Origin: Desulfolithobacter dissulfuricans
Lineage (GTDB): Bacteria; Desulfobacterota; Desulfobulbia; Desulfobulbales; Desulfobulbaceae
Assembly: GCF_025998535.1 (NCBI RefSeq)
Contig: NZ_AP024233.1
Span: 2,752,001 to 2,816,000 of the forward strand
DNA length: 64,000 bases
Direction of reading: 5' to 3'
The position numbers and the translations under genes were made by a program. The notes beneath the pieces are model-generated. The model saw only the letters and a list, made by a program, of their open reading frames with translations. It was not told the DNA's origin and did not search any database. Position 1 is the stretch's first letter, and the number at the start of each line of letters is the position of its first letter. This document shows, in pieces, positions 26,081-34,994 of the stretch.

Positions 26081-26817
26081 TGTACCGCACCTACCCTGTC
26101 AAGATACTGCTCGGTAATCCGGACCTGATCCTCGGGGGTCAGATTCTTCACGATCAATTCCTCTGCCATGGCCGTGGCCTTTTCTGCCACTTCGTCCTGC
26201 AACTCGCGCCGGGCCTTGACGATCTCGGCCTGGATGGCGGCCTCGGCCTGACGCTTGATATCTTCAGCCTGGCGCTCGGCATCGGCAAGGATCTTCTCCT
26301 TCTCCGCCTCGGCCTGCTTCACGGCTCGCTCGACAACAATCTCCATTTCTTTTTCCATGCCGGCCAGCCGGGCCTCGAATTCCTTGTAGGAACGCTCGGC
26401 CTCGTCGCGCCTGGTCTGCAGCTCTTCAAGCTCTTCCTTAATCTGCTGCCGACGTCCGGCAAGACCCGAACCGATAGGCTTGGCGAGAAACTTGACCAGA
26501 ATGATAACCAGGGCGATAAAGTTCACCGTCCGCCAGAAGAGATCCTTGAGCTTCTCGGGGGTAAACATGGGTGCCGCATGACCTCCACCGCCCCCATGTC
26601 CGTCCACGGCCTCGTGACCAGCAGCAGCCTCATGGCCGGTGGCGGCAACGTGGGTGGCTCCAGTGGCCTCCGGCGCCGCATGGCTCACTGTTGCCTCATG
26701 GATCCCGGCTGCAGCAGGTTCCGCCTCATGCGCCGACGATGCCAGCGCCACCGATGCCAGGCTCAAGCAGAGCGCAAAAAGCACCGGAAGTACACATTTT
26801 GTCATTCGCGATCTCAT
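26077..26817 (-). CDS. atpF: ATP synthase F0 subunit b with signal-like, His-rich N-terminal extension
   Basis: 246 residues against about 155-165 for a plain b subunit. A cleavable-looking signal (residues about 5-27, ending VALA) is followed by a low-complexity Ala/Gly/His segment (about 29-82) with eight histidines, then the usual transmembrane helix (VNFIALVIILVKFLAKPI) and a long charged dimerisation helix. The extension would lie in the periplasm. An in-frame ATG four codons in is an alternative start. It overlaps b' upstream and delta downstream by 4 bases. Confidence 0.94.
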   Translation of the reverse strand: MRSRMTKCVLPVLFALCLSLASVALASSAHEAEPAAAGIHEATVSHAAPEATGATHVAATGHEAAAGHEAVDGHGGGGGHAAPMFTPEKLKDLFWRTVNFIALVIILVKFLAKPIGSGLAGRRQQIKEELEELQTRRDEAERSYKEFEARLAGMEKEMEIVVERAVKQAEAEKEKILADAERQAEDIKRQAEAAIQAEIVKARRELQDEVAEKATAMAEELIVKNLTPEDQVRITEQYLDRVGAVQ

Positions 26818-27245
26818 GCTTCCAGACTCCTTCCAAGTATCTTCCCAGCCATTTCTGTGGCAAATTCCGACGTCTTCTCCTGCAGCGTCTTCCGGGCCGA
26901 CTCGATCTGAGCGCGGATCTCGGCGAGCTGTTTTTCCTTCGCAGTATCCGCTTCCTGCCGAATCGCGGCGAGCTTTTCAGCCCCGGCGGCCTGGGCCTCC
27001 GCCCTGGCACTGTCCAGCGCCTTCTTGGCCCGGCTGCTGGCCTCACGCATCTTCTTGTCCACCTCGGCCTGCCTGCGCCGGGCGTTCTGCTCGAACTGCT
27101 CGACATCCTTACCAAGGGACTCCATGGTCTCTTCACGCTTGGCCAGGATACCCAGGACAGGCTTGTAGAGAATGGCGTTCAGGACGACCATCAACACAAT
27201 CATGTTGATGATGTGAATTACCAGGGTAATGTCAATTGTGATCAT
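26814..27245 (-). CDS. ATP synthase F0 subunit b'
   Basis: 143 residues, first gene of the operon. One N-terminal membrane helix (IDITLVIHIINMIVLMVVLNAILYKPV) and a long charged coiled coil (EETMESLGKDVEQFEQNARRRQAEVDKKM) are typical of the short b/b' form. Together with the following b it would make a heterodimeric peripheral stalk. The a and c subunit genes are not here and must lie elsewhere. Confidence 0.94.
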   Translation of the reverse strand: MITIDITLVIHIINMIVLMVVLNAILYKPVLGILAKREETMESLGKDVEQFEQNARRRQAEVDKKMREASSRAKKALDSARAEAQAAGAEKLAAIRQEADTAKEKQLAEIRAQIESARKTLQEKTSEFATEMAGKILGRSLEA

Positions 27246-27323
27246 TCCAACCGCTCCTGATTGTTCAAAAAAATAATGTTTTGACCCCTGCGAAGTGAAT
27301 GGTGGTTCAGCTCACTGATGAGA

Positions 27324-27352
27324 TAAGTACTGAAAAAACCTTTAGCTGTCAA
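27324..27352 (-). promoter_or_regulatory. Probable promoter of the ATP synthase operon
   Basis: On the minus strand, TTGACA (27352-27347) is followed after 17 bases by TACTTA (27329-27324), about 80 bases before the b' ATG. The -35 is perfect and the -10 is weak. Confidence 0.42.
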
Positions 27353-27398
27353 ATCTTTTTTTGTTGCACTTTTTGATCATTACCATTTATGGAAGCCT

Positions 27399-28435
27399 TC
27401 AGCAGACCACGGCAGCGCTGCTTTTGCCTGTGGTTTTCCCAAGCCAGGCCAACAGGTTTGCGGTACCACCTTTGGTGGTATGTTCCGGTTCATACCCCAG
27501 CAACTCTCTAGCCGAATCAATACTGAACCAGTGGTCCCTGGCCAGCTGCTCAGCCACAAACCTGGTCATTTTCGGCTCCCGCTCAAGACCGGCGAGCGCA
27601 TGGACCGTTTCCAACAGCGAACCGGCAATCCAGGCCAGCCTGAAGGGCACCCTGGCCGTCACCGGCCTGATGCCGCAGGCGGAAAAAACGTCGTTTATCC
27701 AGGGCCAGAGCCGGACCGGGGTACCGTCCGAGACAAAAAACGATCGGCCAGCCCCCTGCCGGGCCCCATCAGGTCCCTGGCCGCCAGCAGGTGAGCCTGT
27801 ACCACATTGTCTATATAAGTAAGGTCCACCCGGTTTTCTCCGGAACCGACAATCTTCAGGCTCCCTTCCCGGCCCCGGGCCAGCAGTCTCGGGATCAGGT
27901 TGGTGTCGCCGGGGCCGTAAACCAGATGTGGCCGGATAGCGATGGTTCGCAGCCCCCTGTTGTTCATGGCCAGCACTTCCCGTTCGGCAATGATCTTGGT
28001 GGTCGCATAGGCGCACAGGGGTCTGGAGGCATAGGGCAGTGATTCGTCGGCGCCTCGCAGATCATGGCCGTCAAACACCACCGACGGAGTGGAAGTGTAG
28101 ACCAGTTGGCGGACCCGGTTCCGGAGGCAGGCCGCCAGCACATTGAGGGTCCCGGTGACGTTAATGGAATAGTACTCGTGGAAAGGGCCCCAGACCCCGG
28201 CCAGGGCCGCGACATGGAAGACCACCTCCTGGCCGCACATGGCCCGGTTCACAAAATCGAGGTCGCGGATATCACCGACCAGGGACTTCGCGCCCAGGGC
28301 CAGTACTTCCGGATAGGCATGCCGTCCCAGTACCGTGACCCTGACCCCGGCCTGGAGCAGGGCTCTGGTCAGAGCCAGCCCGACAAACCCACCCCCGCCG
28401 GTGACCAGGGCGCTTTTCATGTTCATGGTCCCCAT
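27399..28435 (-). CDS. oleD: OleD-like NAD(P)-dependent 2-alkyl-3-oxoalkanoate reductase, frameshifted
   Basis: Reads as one extended short-chain dehydrogenase once a frameshift is allowed. The first frame (ATG 28435, AGGAGAG upstream) has the NAD(P) motif TGGGGFVGLAL and the active-site Tyr/Lys in YATTKIIAE, with YTSTPSVVFDG before it. At a T6 run on the minus strand (27740-27735) it runs into 15 or so unrelated residues, while the -1 frame continues with FFVSDGTPVRLWPWINDVF and ends at 27399. One added T joins them into about 345 residues, the family length. OleD reduces the OleA beta-keto acid to a beta-hydroxy acid. Its place after oleA, oleB and oleC supports the name. Confidence 0.82.
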
Positions 28436-28449
28436 GAGCCTCTCTCCTA

Positions 28450-30105
28450 TCAGAGTCCGTCCCGCCGGCTACACGGACCGGACTGGAGCTTCCTCCCGGC
28501 CCACTCGGCCAGCCGTTCCCGAAATATTTTGGCATTGTGACGTATATCCACTGGAAATTCCGGATGAACGAGAAAGGTCTCTATCTCACGGGTCAGATCA
28601 TTGGCCCCTGCCAGGGCCCGGAGCTCGCCCACAAGCTCCTTCCTGTCGATCTTTTTATCCTTCAGCTCAACCACCAGCACCGGGCGCTGCTTTCCTGGTT
28701 CGCCCACCCCCACCAGCGCGGAACGGAACACCGACGGATGCTCATTGAAGATGGCCTCGCAACAGACCGAGTAGAGCACCCCCTGCTCTGTCAGGACCCG
28801 ATGGGCCTTGCGACCGCAAAACCAGAGTCGCCCCTGGTCGTCCAGGTAGCCCATATCCCCCATCCGGTGCCAGAAACCGTCCCGGTCCGGGATCTTGGCC
28901 TGCCTGTTCTCCTCTTCGTTGCCGTCATAGGCCCGGGTGACCACCGGCCCGCGGACCATGATCTCGCCGATCTTCCCCGGCGCCATCTCCCGTACAACCC
29001 TGAAATCACCGACAGGCCCATCCACGGGTTCCATGATCCGGATATCAATACCGGGCAGGGGCCGTCCCACGCAGGTGCCCTTGCCCTTTCGGGTCTGCGG
29101 CCAGGTCTCGGCAAGTATTTCCCGGCCGGTGATCGAGGCCACGGGCAGACTCTCGGTGGCCCCGTAGGGGGTATGGATCTCCCCTCCCGGCGCCATGATC
29201 TTCGCCACCCGGGCAATGAGCTCCCCGGAAACCGGTGCTCCGGCCATGAGTATCTTTTGCACCGGCAGGCGAATTCCCCGCTCCAGGCAATACCGGCTGA
29301 CCACGTTCCAGATGGCCGGCGAGCCAAAGGAATAGGTGACCCCCTGATCCAGGATGGAGCGGATAAACCGGGCCGGATCCACCCGGGCCGGCCGGGTGGG
29401 GTCCATGTCGGGAATCACCGCCCGGGCCCCCAGGGCAACGGAAAACAGTCCGAAAAGCGGAAATCCCGGCTGATCCACATCCCCCGGCCGGATACCGTAG
29501 TAATCGCGGATGAGGCGAAGCTGGGCGTGGAAAACCCCGTGGCTGTATCGAACCCCCTTGGGCGGCCCGGTGGAACCAGTGGTGAAGATGATGGCGGCCG
29601 AATCCTCGCTGGCGGCGTGAACAAAGATATCCCCGGCTGGAGCACCAGGGGTGATGGCAGCCAGACTGTGACCAAATATGTGCAGAGGAGACGACCCGAC
29701 GCAGATGCGTGAACGCACGGTGACAAAGGGGCCGGGAAAGAGCCGGGCCAGCAGCTGAGCCCGGGGGATGCCGACAAGAACCGCCGGCCGGACCGAACCG
29801 ATGCAGCGAAGCAGGTTCTTCCAGCCCATACCCGGATCAATGAGAATCACCACCGCACCCAGGCGAAAGAGGGCAAAGGTGAGGCAGACAAACTCCATGG
29901 ACGGCCGAACCATGAGCATGACCCGGTCACCCTGCCCCACCCCGACATCTCTGAGTCCGGCAGCAAACCGACGGGCGGTCTGCTCCAACTCACCGAAACT
30001 CCAGCTCCGGTACGAACCGTTCCCCTGCGGGACCACAAGGCCGATCTCGTCTCCCCGGTCCGCCGCGACCCGGACCAGGGCACCGGCTATGTTGTACTCA
30101 GTCAT
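28450..30105 (-). CDS. oleC: OleC-like AMP-dependent synthetase (beta-lactone synthetase)
   Basis: 551 residues of the acyl-adenylate-forming family. The phosphate-binding loop is FTTGSTGPPKGVRYSHG near residue 175; later come PYGATESLP, GDMGYLDDQGRLWFCGRKAHRV and a C-terminal domain without the strict PRTxSGK lysine motif, ending with HNAKIFRERLAEWA. In the ole pathway OleC activates the beta-hydroxy acid with ATP and closes it to a beta-lactone. The start overlaps the oleB stop by 8 bases. General acyl-CoA ligase activity is an alternative reading were the context absent. Confidence 0.88.
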   Translation of the reverse strand: MTEYNIAGALVRVAADRGDEIGLVVPQGNGSYRSWSFGELEQTARRFAAGLRDVGVGQGDRVMLMVRPSMEFVCLTFALFRLGAVVILIDPGMGWKNLLRCIGSVRPAVLVGIPRAQLLARLFPGPFVTVRSRICVGSSPLHIFGHSLAAITPGAPAGDIFVHAASEDSAAIIFTTGSTGPPKGVRYSHGVFHAQLRLIRDYYGIRPGDVDQPGFPLFGLFSVALGARAVIPDMDPTRPARVDPARFIRSILDQGVTYSFGSPAIWNVVSRYCLERGIRLPVQKILMAGAPVSGELIARVAKIMAPGGEIHTPYGATESLPVASITGREILAETWPQTRKGKGTCVGRPLPGIDIRIMEPVDGPVGDFRVVREMAPGKIGEIMVRGPVVTRAYDGNEEENRQAKIPDRDGFWHRMGDMGYLDDQGRLWFCGRKAHRVLTEQGVLYSVCCEAIFNEHPSVFRSALVGVGEPGKQRPVLVVELKDKKIDRKELVGELRALAGANDLTREIETFLVHPEFPVDIRHNAKIFRERLAEWAGRKLQSGPCSRRDGL

Positions 30106-30973
30106 GACAGGACATCAGAAAGTATTGGACCAGGGGAATGATCTCTTCCCCGGCATCTTCAAGCACGTAATGACCCGCCTCGGGAAAATAACGGGCCCGG
30201 GCGGCGGGAAAGCGGCGACACCACTCCTTGTAAAAAAAGCGGTTGAAACAGAAATCCCGCCCACCCCAGCATATCTGCATGGGTTTGTCGACCAGCCTGA
30301 ACAACCCCTGCTCCACGGCCACCAGGGTCTCCCAGGATGGGTGGCGGGGATGCATGGGGATATCCTGGACAAAGCGAAGTATTGCCACCCGGCTCTGCCA
30401 GTTGTCATAGGGATAGAGAAAACCCTTTTGCACCGCCGGCTGCATCTTCCGGCGAACCGCCATGAAGGTGGCCGGCCAGGCAAAGCCGTTCAGGCCGCGG
30501 ACAATGAGCGGTCCCAGCAGCGGCATGCGGCAAAGACTGATCCGCAGGGGGATACGCCTGGCGAGAAAGGCTGCCGTATTGAGGACCACCACCCCCTTCA
30601 CCCGGTCCGCATGACGCCCGGCCCAGCCCAGGCCGATGGCCCCACCCCAGTCATGCACCACCAGCACGCAGCTCCGGACATCCAGGTGATCGAGCAGGGC
30701 TTCCAGGTTGTCGATGTGCTGGCTGAGCCGGTATGGGTAATTCTGGGGCTTGTCGGACAGACCACAACCGATATGATCCGGGGCGATACAGCGGTACTGC
30801 GGCGCCAGGGCAGAGATCAGATCCCGGTAGAGATACGACCAGGAAGGATTGCCATGGACCATGACCACAACCTCTCCCTGTCCCTCGTCCACGTAGGACA
30901 TGGCAGCGCCATCCCGGAGCTGATATCTTTTCGGCCGAAAAGGATACCCGGCCAGTTCCAGCGTTGCTACCAT
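30098..30973 (-). CDS. oleB: OleB-like alpha/beta hydrolase (beta-lactone decarboxylase)
   Basis: 291 residues, related to haloalkane dehalogenases. The oxyanion region is HGNPSWSYLYRD; the nucleophile is Asp in VVHDWGGAIGLGWAG; the general base His is in PEAGHYVLEDAGEEI; and the fold ends QYFLMSCHD. OleB converts the beta-lactone to a cis-olefin with loss of CO2. It overlaps oleA by 7 bases and oleC by 8, so the three are translationally coupled. The dehalogenase label often given to this family is unlikely here because of the ole context. Confidence 0.88.
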   Translation of the reverse strand: MVATLELAGYPFRPKRYQLRDGAAMSYVDEGQGEVVVMVHGNPSWSYLYRDLISALAPQYRCIAPDHIGCGLSDKPQNYPYRLSQHIDNLEALLDHLDVRSCVLVVHDWGGAIGLGWAGRHADRVKGVVVLNTAAFLARRIPLRISLCRMPLLGPLIVRGLNGFAWPATFMAVRRKMQPAVQKGFLYPYDNWQSRVAILRFVQDIPMHPRHPSWETLVAVEQGLFRLVDKPMQICWGGRDFCFNRFFYKEWCRRFPAARARYFPEAGHYVLEDAGEEIIPLVQYFLMSCHD

Positions 30974-32013
30974 TGCACCCCCAGCATGAGCGAGTTGATC
31001 CCGGAACCGATCCCCAGCAGGGCGGCCCGCTGCCCGGCCGAGAGAATACCCTCTTCCACCCCCCTGGCCATGGTGATCGGGGCCGAAACCGAGCCCACGT
31101 TGCCAAGGACCGGCAGGGTCTCAAAATTCTTTGCCGGATCCAGCCCCAGACGGCCAAACAGCAGCTGGGCATGGGCCCGGCCCACCTGATGACAGAAAAA
31201 CCGGTCGATGGTGTCCGGTTCCCACTCCAGCTGGGCGAGAAAATCCTCCCAGCAGCCGGCGGCGGTTTCCACGCCCTTTTCCAGCAGCAGTTCGGAATTC
31301 GTGGACATGAGCACCCCCTGCTCGCTGTTCTGGCCGCCCTGGCAGAGATCGTTATGGTCGGTGTTGGCCCGAATCGCTCCGCCGACCAGGTAGTGGCCTG
31401 TATCGACAAGACGCCGGTCACCAAGGACCATGGCCACGGCTCCGGAACCGATGGTCAGGGAGGCAAAGGCCGGCTTGATGGAACGGCGGGTCAAGTCCTG
31501 ATCGCTGAGCAGATGATTGATGGTGGACTCCACCAGGTCCTCGGCGGTCTCGCTGGCCACCACCAGCCCGGCCCGGATCTGGCCCAGCTCTATCATGTTG
31601 GCCACCATGACCATGCCATTGAGGAAACCAAGGCAGGCGTTGCTGAGATCAAAGAGCTGGCAGGAGGAGGGTAGCGCGAGGCTCCGGTGGACGAAAGAGG
31701 CGGTGGCCGGCTCCATCATGTCCCGGCTCACCGAGGTGAAGACCAGGCAGCCTATCTCCTGCCGCTCCACAGCGGCCGCAGCCAGGGCTTTTTCTCCGGC
31801 CAGAGCAGCGCCCTGGCTGGGGCGGGTACCGGGATTCCAGAACCGGCGGCTGCGGATCCCGCTCATCAGTTCAAGTCGTCCCGCAGGCAGCTTAAGCCGC
31901 CGGTACACCGGGCCAAGCCGCTCTTCCAGGGCGGCCGAAGTCACAACGTTTGGCGGCAGGGCGTAGCCGAAGTCGTGCAGGCAGACATTGTTATAGGATA
32001 TTGTACAGTTCAC
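30967..32013 (-). CDS. oleA: OleA-like thiolase (head-to-head acyl condensing enzyme)
   Basis: 348 residues of the FabH/thiolase family. The active-site Cys (about 127) is in FDLSNACLGFLNGM, the NACLGF form typical of OleA; the His is in FFCHQVGRAH and the Asn in LGNVGSVSAP. OleA joins two fatty acyl chains into a beta-keto acid. It opens the oleABCD block, 30 bases after the DUF1232 gene. A FabH starter-condensing role is the alternative, but the ole neighbours argue against it. Confidence 0.9.
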   Translation of the reverse strand: MNCTISYNNVCLHDFGYALPPNVVTSAALEERLGPVYRRLKLPAGRLELMSGIRSRRFWNPGTRPSQGAALAGEKALAAAAVERQEIGCLVFTSVSRDMMEPATASFVHRSLALPSSCQLFDLSNACLGFLNGMVMVANMIELGQIRAGLVVASETAEDLVESTINHLLSDQDLTRRSIKPAFASLTIGSGAVAMVLGDRRLVDTGHYLVGGAIRANTDHNDLCQGGQNSEQGVLMSTNSELLLEKGVETAAGCWEDFLAQLEWEPDTIDRFFCHQVGRAHAQLLFGRLGLDPAKNFETLPVLGNVGSVSAPITMARGVEEGILSAGQRAALLGIGSGINSLMLGVQW

Positions 32014-32043
32014 TCTCTGTTGTCAGCCACTGTATGTCAGGTG

Positions 32044-32277
32044 TTACTTTGAATCAATGCGAAAGCTGGAAGCCCAGGTGATCAAAAGGGCCATCAGGGC
32101 AAGGTCGTCGAGCATACCGAACACCGGCACCCACTCTGGTATGAGGTCCCAGGGCGAGATAACATAGACAAGCCCACTGGCCAGCAGCAGTTTGACCGGC
32201 AGCGGCGTCTCAGGAGCCCGGAACACGGCCACCGCGTGGCGGGTCATTTCCAGGATCCTGGACAGTGTGGTCAACAT
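32044..32277 (-). CDS. DUF1232 (YkvA-type) small membrane protein
   Basis: 77 residues with the DUF1232 core PLPVKLLLASGLVYVISPWDLIPEWVPVFGMLDDLALMALLI, which has two hydrophobic stretches around SPxDLIPD/E. Function of the family is unknown. It sits between the FabI-like gene (9-base gap) and oleA (30 bases), so it is very likely in the same transcript. Confidence 0.88.
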   Translation of the reverse strand: MLTTLSRILEMTRHAVAVFRAPETPLPVKLLLASGLVYVISPWDLIPEWVPVFGMLDDLALMALLITWASSFRIDSK

Positions 32278-32286
32278 GGTTCGCCC

Positions 32287-33087
32287 TCAGCCCACTGTTT
32301 TGGAAACAATTTCCCGGTCAAAATAGTTCATCCCCATACCGGCATCCACCACCAGGCACTGGCCGTTGATTCCTGAAGAACGGGGTGAGAGAAGAAACGC
32401 CGCCACATTGGCGGCCTCGCTGGTCTTGAGCGCCTGCTTGCGGGGAATGACCTTTTCGGCAAAGAGATAACTGTCGATATAGCCCGGAATGCCGGCCGAA
32501 GCCGAGGTTTTGAGCAGGCTCGGGCAGACGGCGTTGAACCGGACCCGGGAGAAGGCGGAAAAGGATTTGGCCAGGAAACAGAGCGATGACTCCAGGGCGG
32601 CCTTGACCGGGGCCATGTAGCCGTAATTCTCAGCCGCCATCCTGGTAGTGGATATGGAAATGGTGACCACCGAGCCGTCCCTGTCCAGCAGCTCCCTGAA
32701 ATGGTTGGCAATGCTGATAAGGGAAAAACAGGAAATATCCATGGCCTGGAGGAAATCCCTCTTCAGGGTCTCGTGAAAGGGCTTGAGTCCCTCCGAGTAG
32801 TTGGCAAAGGCAATGGAGTGCACGATTCCGGCCAGCGGCCCGTCGACCATGGCCGCGATCTCGTCGCGAACCCGGATGATATTGGCCTCCTCCTCCACGT
32901 CACAGCAGAAAACCGGGCAATCGGGAAAGAGCCTGCGCGCGGTCCGGGCCCGCTCTTCACTGCGCACCACATGGATCACCCGGGCACCGTTTTCAACCAG
33001 CACCCCGGCAATAGCGCAGGCCAGGGATTTCCTGTTGGCCAGACCGAAGAGGACAATGTTCTTATTCTGAAGCTGTAAAAAATCCAC
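32287..33087 (-). CDS. FabI-type enoyl-ACP reductase
   Basis: 266 residues. The FabI-type nucleotide motif is [13 protein letters not shown] rather than the classical GxxxGxG, and the catalytic Tyr-x6-Lys is in [14 protein letters not shown]. The end ([18 protein letters not shown]) is also FabI-like. It would reduce the enoyl-ACP double bond in chain elongation. As part of this cluster it may be a pathway-specific copy and not the housekeeping FabI. It lies 5 bases after the FabZ-like gene. Confidence 0.88.
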   Translation of the reverse strand: MDFLQLQNKNIVLFGLANRKSLACAIAGVLVENGARVIHVVRSEERARTARRLFPDCPVFCCDVEEEANIIRVRDEIAAMVDGPLAGIVHSIAFANYSEGLKPFHETLKRDFLQAMDISCFSLISIANHFRELLDRDGSVVTISISTTRMAAENYGYMAPVKAALESSLCFLAKSFSAFSRVRFNAVCPSLLKTSASAGIPGYIDSYLFAEKVIPRKQALKTSEAANVAAFLLSPRSSGINGQCLVVDAGMGMNYFDREIVSKTVG

Positions 33088-33092
33088 GCCTG

Positions 33093-33554
33093 TTATTCCT
33101 TGAGGGCGCAGGAAAAACGTACCTGCACCGCCACCTTGCCGCCCACCCTGACCGATCCTTTCAGAAACCAGGCCTGGCCCACCTGCTCCACCAGGGTGGC
33201 ACGGATTGAAATAGTGTCCCCCGGCCGTACCTCGCGCTTGAACCTGGCGCCCTGAATCCTGGTCAGCACCGGCACCCCATCCACCTTTTTTCCTTCCTTT
33301 TCCAGCAGGATCCCTACGAGCAGGGCCCCGGCCTGGAACACGGCCTCGCAGAGCAGAACCCCGGGCATGAGCGGATGGTCCGGATAGTGGCCTCGGAACA
33401 GATCCAGATCCGCGGGTATATCCTTTTCCGCCACAATATCATGTGCGCCAAGCTCCACCACCCGGTCAAGCCAGAGAAAGGGTGGCCGGTGGGGAATCCG
33501 TTCCAGTATGTATCGCCTGTCGTGCATCAGCTTGCCTGGTCTCGAGGGTACCAT
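33093..33554 (-). CDS. FabZ-like 3-hydroxyacyl-ACP dehydratase
   Basis: 153 residues. The hot-dog fold motif [18 protein letters not shown] holds the catalytic His and Glu, and [13 protein letters not shown] is the usual front. It would dehydrate 3-hydroxyacyl-ACP to enoyl-ACP. The ATG at 33554 has AGGGA about 8 bases upstream; ATG 33527 is an alternative start. It precedes the FabI-like gene in the order of the reactions. Confidence 0.9.
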   Translation of the reverse strand: MVPSRPGKLMHDRRYILERIPHRPPFLWLDRVVELGAHDIVAEKDIPADLDLFRGHYPDHPLMPGVLLCEAVFQAGALLVGILLEKEGKKVDGVPVLTRIQGARFKREVRPGDTISIRATLVEQVGQAWFLKGSVRVGGKVAVQVRFSCALKE

Positions 33555-33605
33555 CTCATCTGTCCCTGGCCGGTTTCGCGGCCTGTTTTCTTATCCGCGC
33601 AGCCT

Positions 33606-33950
33606 TCAGCTTGGAATCAACCCGGCCTTGACCGCAAACAGCCACCCTGCCAGGATAATGATAACCGGACTCCAGTACTGCAGGGGAATCCAGAACAGGG
33701 AATGGCTCTTGCGCAGTTCAACCTTTTCGTTGCTTTCCGGATCAATGAAGACCTTGCCCGGCCTGTTGTTGAGCCTTTTTCCCGTCACGAACACGAAAAC
33801 CGCCGACAATGCCAGCGCCAGGGGCATCGGCCAGCTGGCTTCCATGTACCACCCGGCCCCCATGATGGCATCGATGATGAATTGCGCTCCCAGGGAGCAG
33901 AGCAGCGGAATGACAATGGCCAGTATGCCCCAGCCCTTCCAGATAATCAT
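33606..33950 (-). CDS. Small membrane protein of the lipid cluster, unknown function
   Basis: 114 residues. Two hydrophobic helices at the N-terminus (ILAIVIPLLCSLGAQFII, PLALALSAVFVFVTG) and one at the C-terminus (SPVIIILAGWLFAV) flank a polar loop with RPGKVFIDPESNEKVELRKSHSLFWIPL. I do not recognise a named family. It sits between the FabG and FabZ-like genes on the same strand. Confidence 0.75.
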   Translation of the reverse strand: MIIWKGWGILAIVIPLLCSLGAQFIIDAIMGAGWYMEASWPMPLALALSAVFVFVTGKRLNNRPGKVFIDPESNEKVELRKSHSLFWIPLQYWSPVIIILAGWLFAVKAGLIPS

Positions 33951-34012
33951 GATTGCGCGTACAACCTCCTGCTGACGTGGTGTGTCCTTACCGGCACTCC
34001 GGCCGGCCCCCT

Positions 34013-34750
34013 TTACAGTCCGCCGGTGATGTCGAGAACCGAGCCGGTGATATAGGCCGCCTTCCTGCCGGCCAGGAACAGGACCGCTTCGGCCACCTCT
34101 TCCGGCCGGCCGAAGCGGCGCACCGGAACCATTCTTTTATACTGCTTGATCTGGTCCACCGTGAGGTCCTCGATGAGCTCCGTGGCTATAAAGCCGGGCG
34201 ACACGCAGTTGACAGTGATTCCCCGTTTGGCCACCTCCTTGGAAAGAGACTTCATCAGGCCGACCTGACCAGCCTTGGAGGCAGCGTAATTGGCCTGGCC
34301 CGGGAAGCCCAGATGGGCCATGGGCGAGGTGATGAACAGGATCCGGCCATATTTCTGCTTCATCATAAGCGGAATCACGAACCGGGACATGTTGAAGCCA
34401 CCGGTCAGGTTGATGTCCAGGACCCGGCGCCAGTTCTCCTCCTTCATCATGGCCACCACCGCATCACGGCGGATACCGGCATTGTTGACCAGGATATCGA
34501 TGGTGTCGAACTGTTCTTCCATGACCGCATAAAAGGACTGCGCCGCCTGGTAATCGCTGACATCCACCTTGTGGAGGAACAGCCGGTCAACTCCCTGGCC
34601 GCATTCCTGCCTGAATCTCTCCGCAGCCTCATCGTTGCCCCCGTACACACCGATAACCACGGCGCCCCTGGCCAGCAGGGCCTCGGCAATGGCCCGACCT
34701 ATGCCACGGGTAGCCCCAGTTACAATGGCCTTCTGCCCGGTAAAATCCAT
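34013..34750 (-). CDS. FabG-type 3-oxoacyl-ACP reductase
   Basis: 245 residues from ATG 34750, the canonical FabG length; an in-frame ATG at 34798 would add 16 residues without family character, and AGAAGG lies upstream of 34750. NADP motif TGATRGIGRAIAEAL, NNAG in VNNAGIRRD, catalytic Ser in ITSPM and Tyr-x3-Lys in YAASKAG. It would reduce 3-ketoacyl-ACP. Probably specific to this cluster. Confidence 0.93.
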   Translation of the reverse strand: MDFTGQKAIVTGATRGIGRAIAEALLARGAVVIGVYGGNDEAAERFRQECGQGVDRLFLHKVDVSDYQAAQSFYAVMEEQFDTIDILVNNAGIRRDAVVAMMKEENWRRVLDINLTGGFNMSRFVIPLMMKQKYGRILFITSPMAHLGFPGQANYAASKAGQVGLMKSLSKEVAKRGITVNCVSPGFIATELIEDLTVDQIKQYKRMVPVRRFGRPEEVAEAVLFLAGRKAAYITGSVLDITGGL

Positions 34751-34810
34751 CTCGTTCACACCTTCTTTGTAATGATGGCCCCATAAAAAATCCATCACAC
34801 TTTAAAAATG

Positions 34811-34976
34811 GCTAAGCACAGATAGCGAGCGAAGCGAGACCTTCGAAAGTTCGATATACAGGCAAGCAAGCAGAGTGAGACTCCGAGGCGTAGCGGTGTC
34901 GGCCAAGTGGAGGCGTACATGTGGCACACCCTGCATTGGCCGCACCTGCTACCACGCTGCAGGTCGAACTTTTTGC
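34811..34976. repeat. Intergenic palindromic repeat between fabG-like and CrtI-like genes
   Basis: A non-coding stretch in which AAAGTTCGA (34846-34854) and TCGAACTTT (34964-34972) form the ends of a long inverted repeat. It is preceded by ACAGATAGCGA (34819-34829) and small GCGA/TTCG stems and followed by TTGCGATGCCATC. Its front resembles the 16-base insertion in the third copy of the 96-bp repeat (54984-55003). It looks like a dispersed mobile or REP-like element. From memory, similar palindromes recur in related genomes; not verified. Confidence 0.6.
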
Positions 34977-34994
34977 GATGCCATCTGTACTGTA

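Noticed and set aside
30098-30973. Haloalkane dehalogenase as the function of the hydrolase
   Set aside because: The fold and nucleophile agree, but overlap with oleA and oleC on both sides makes OleB the better call.
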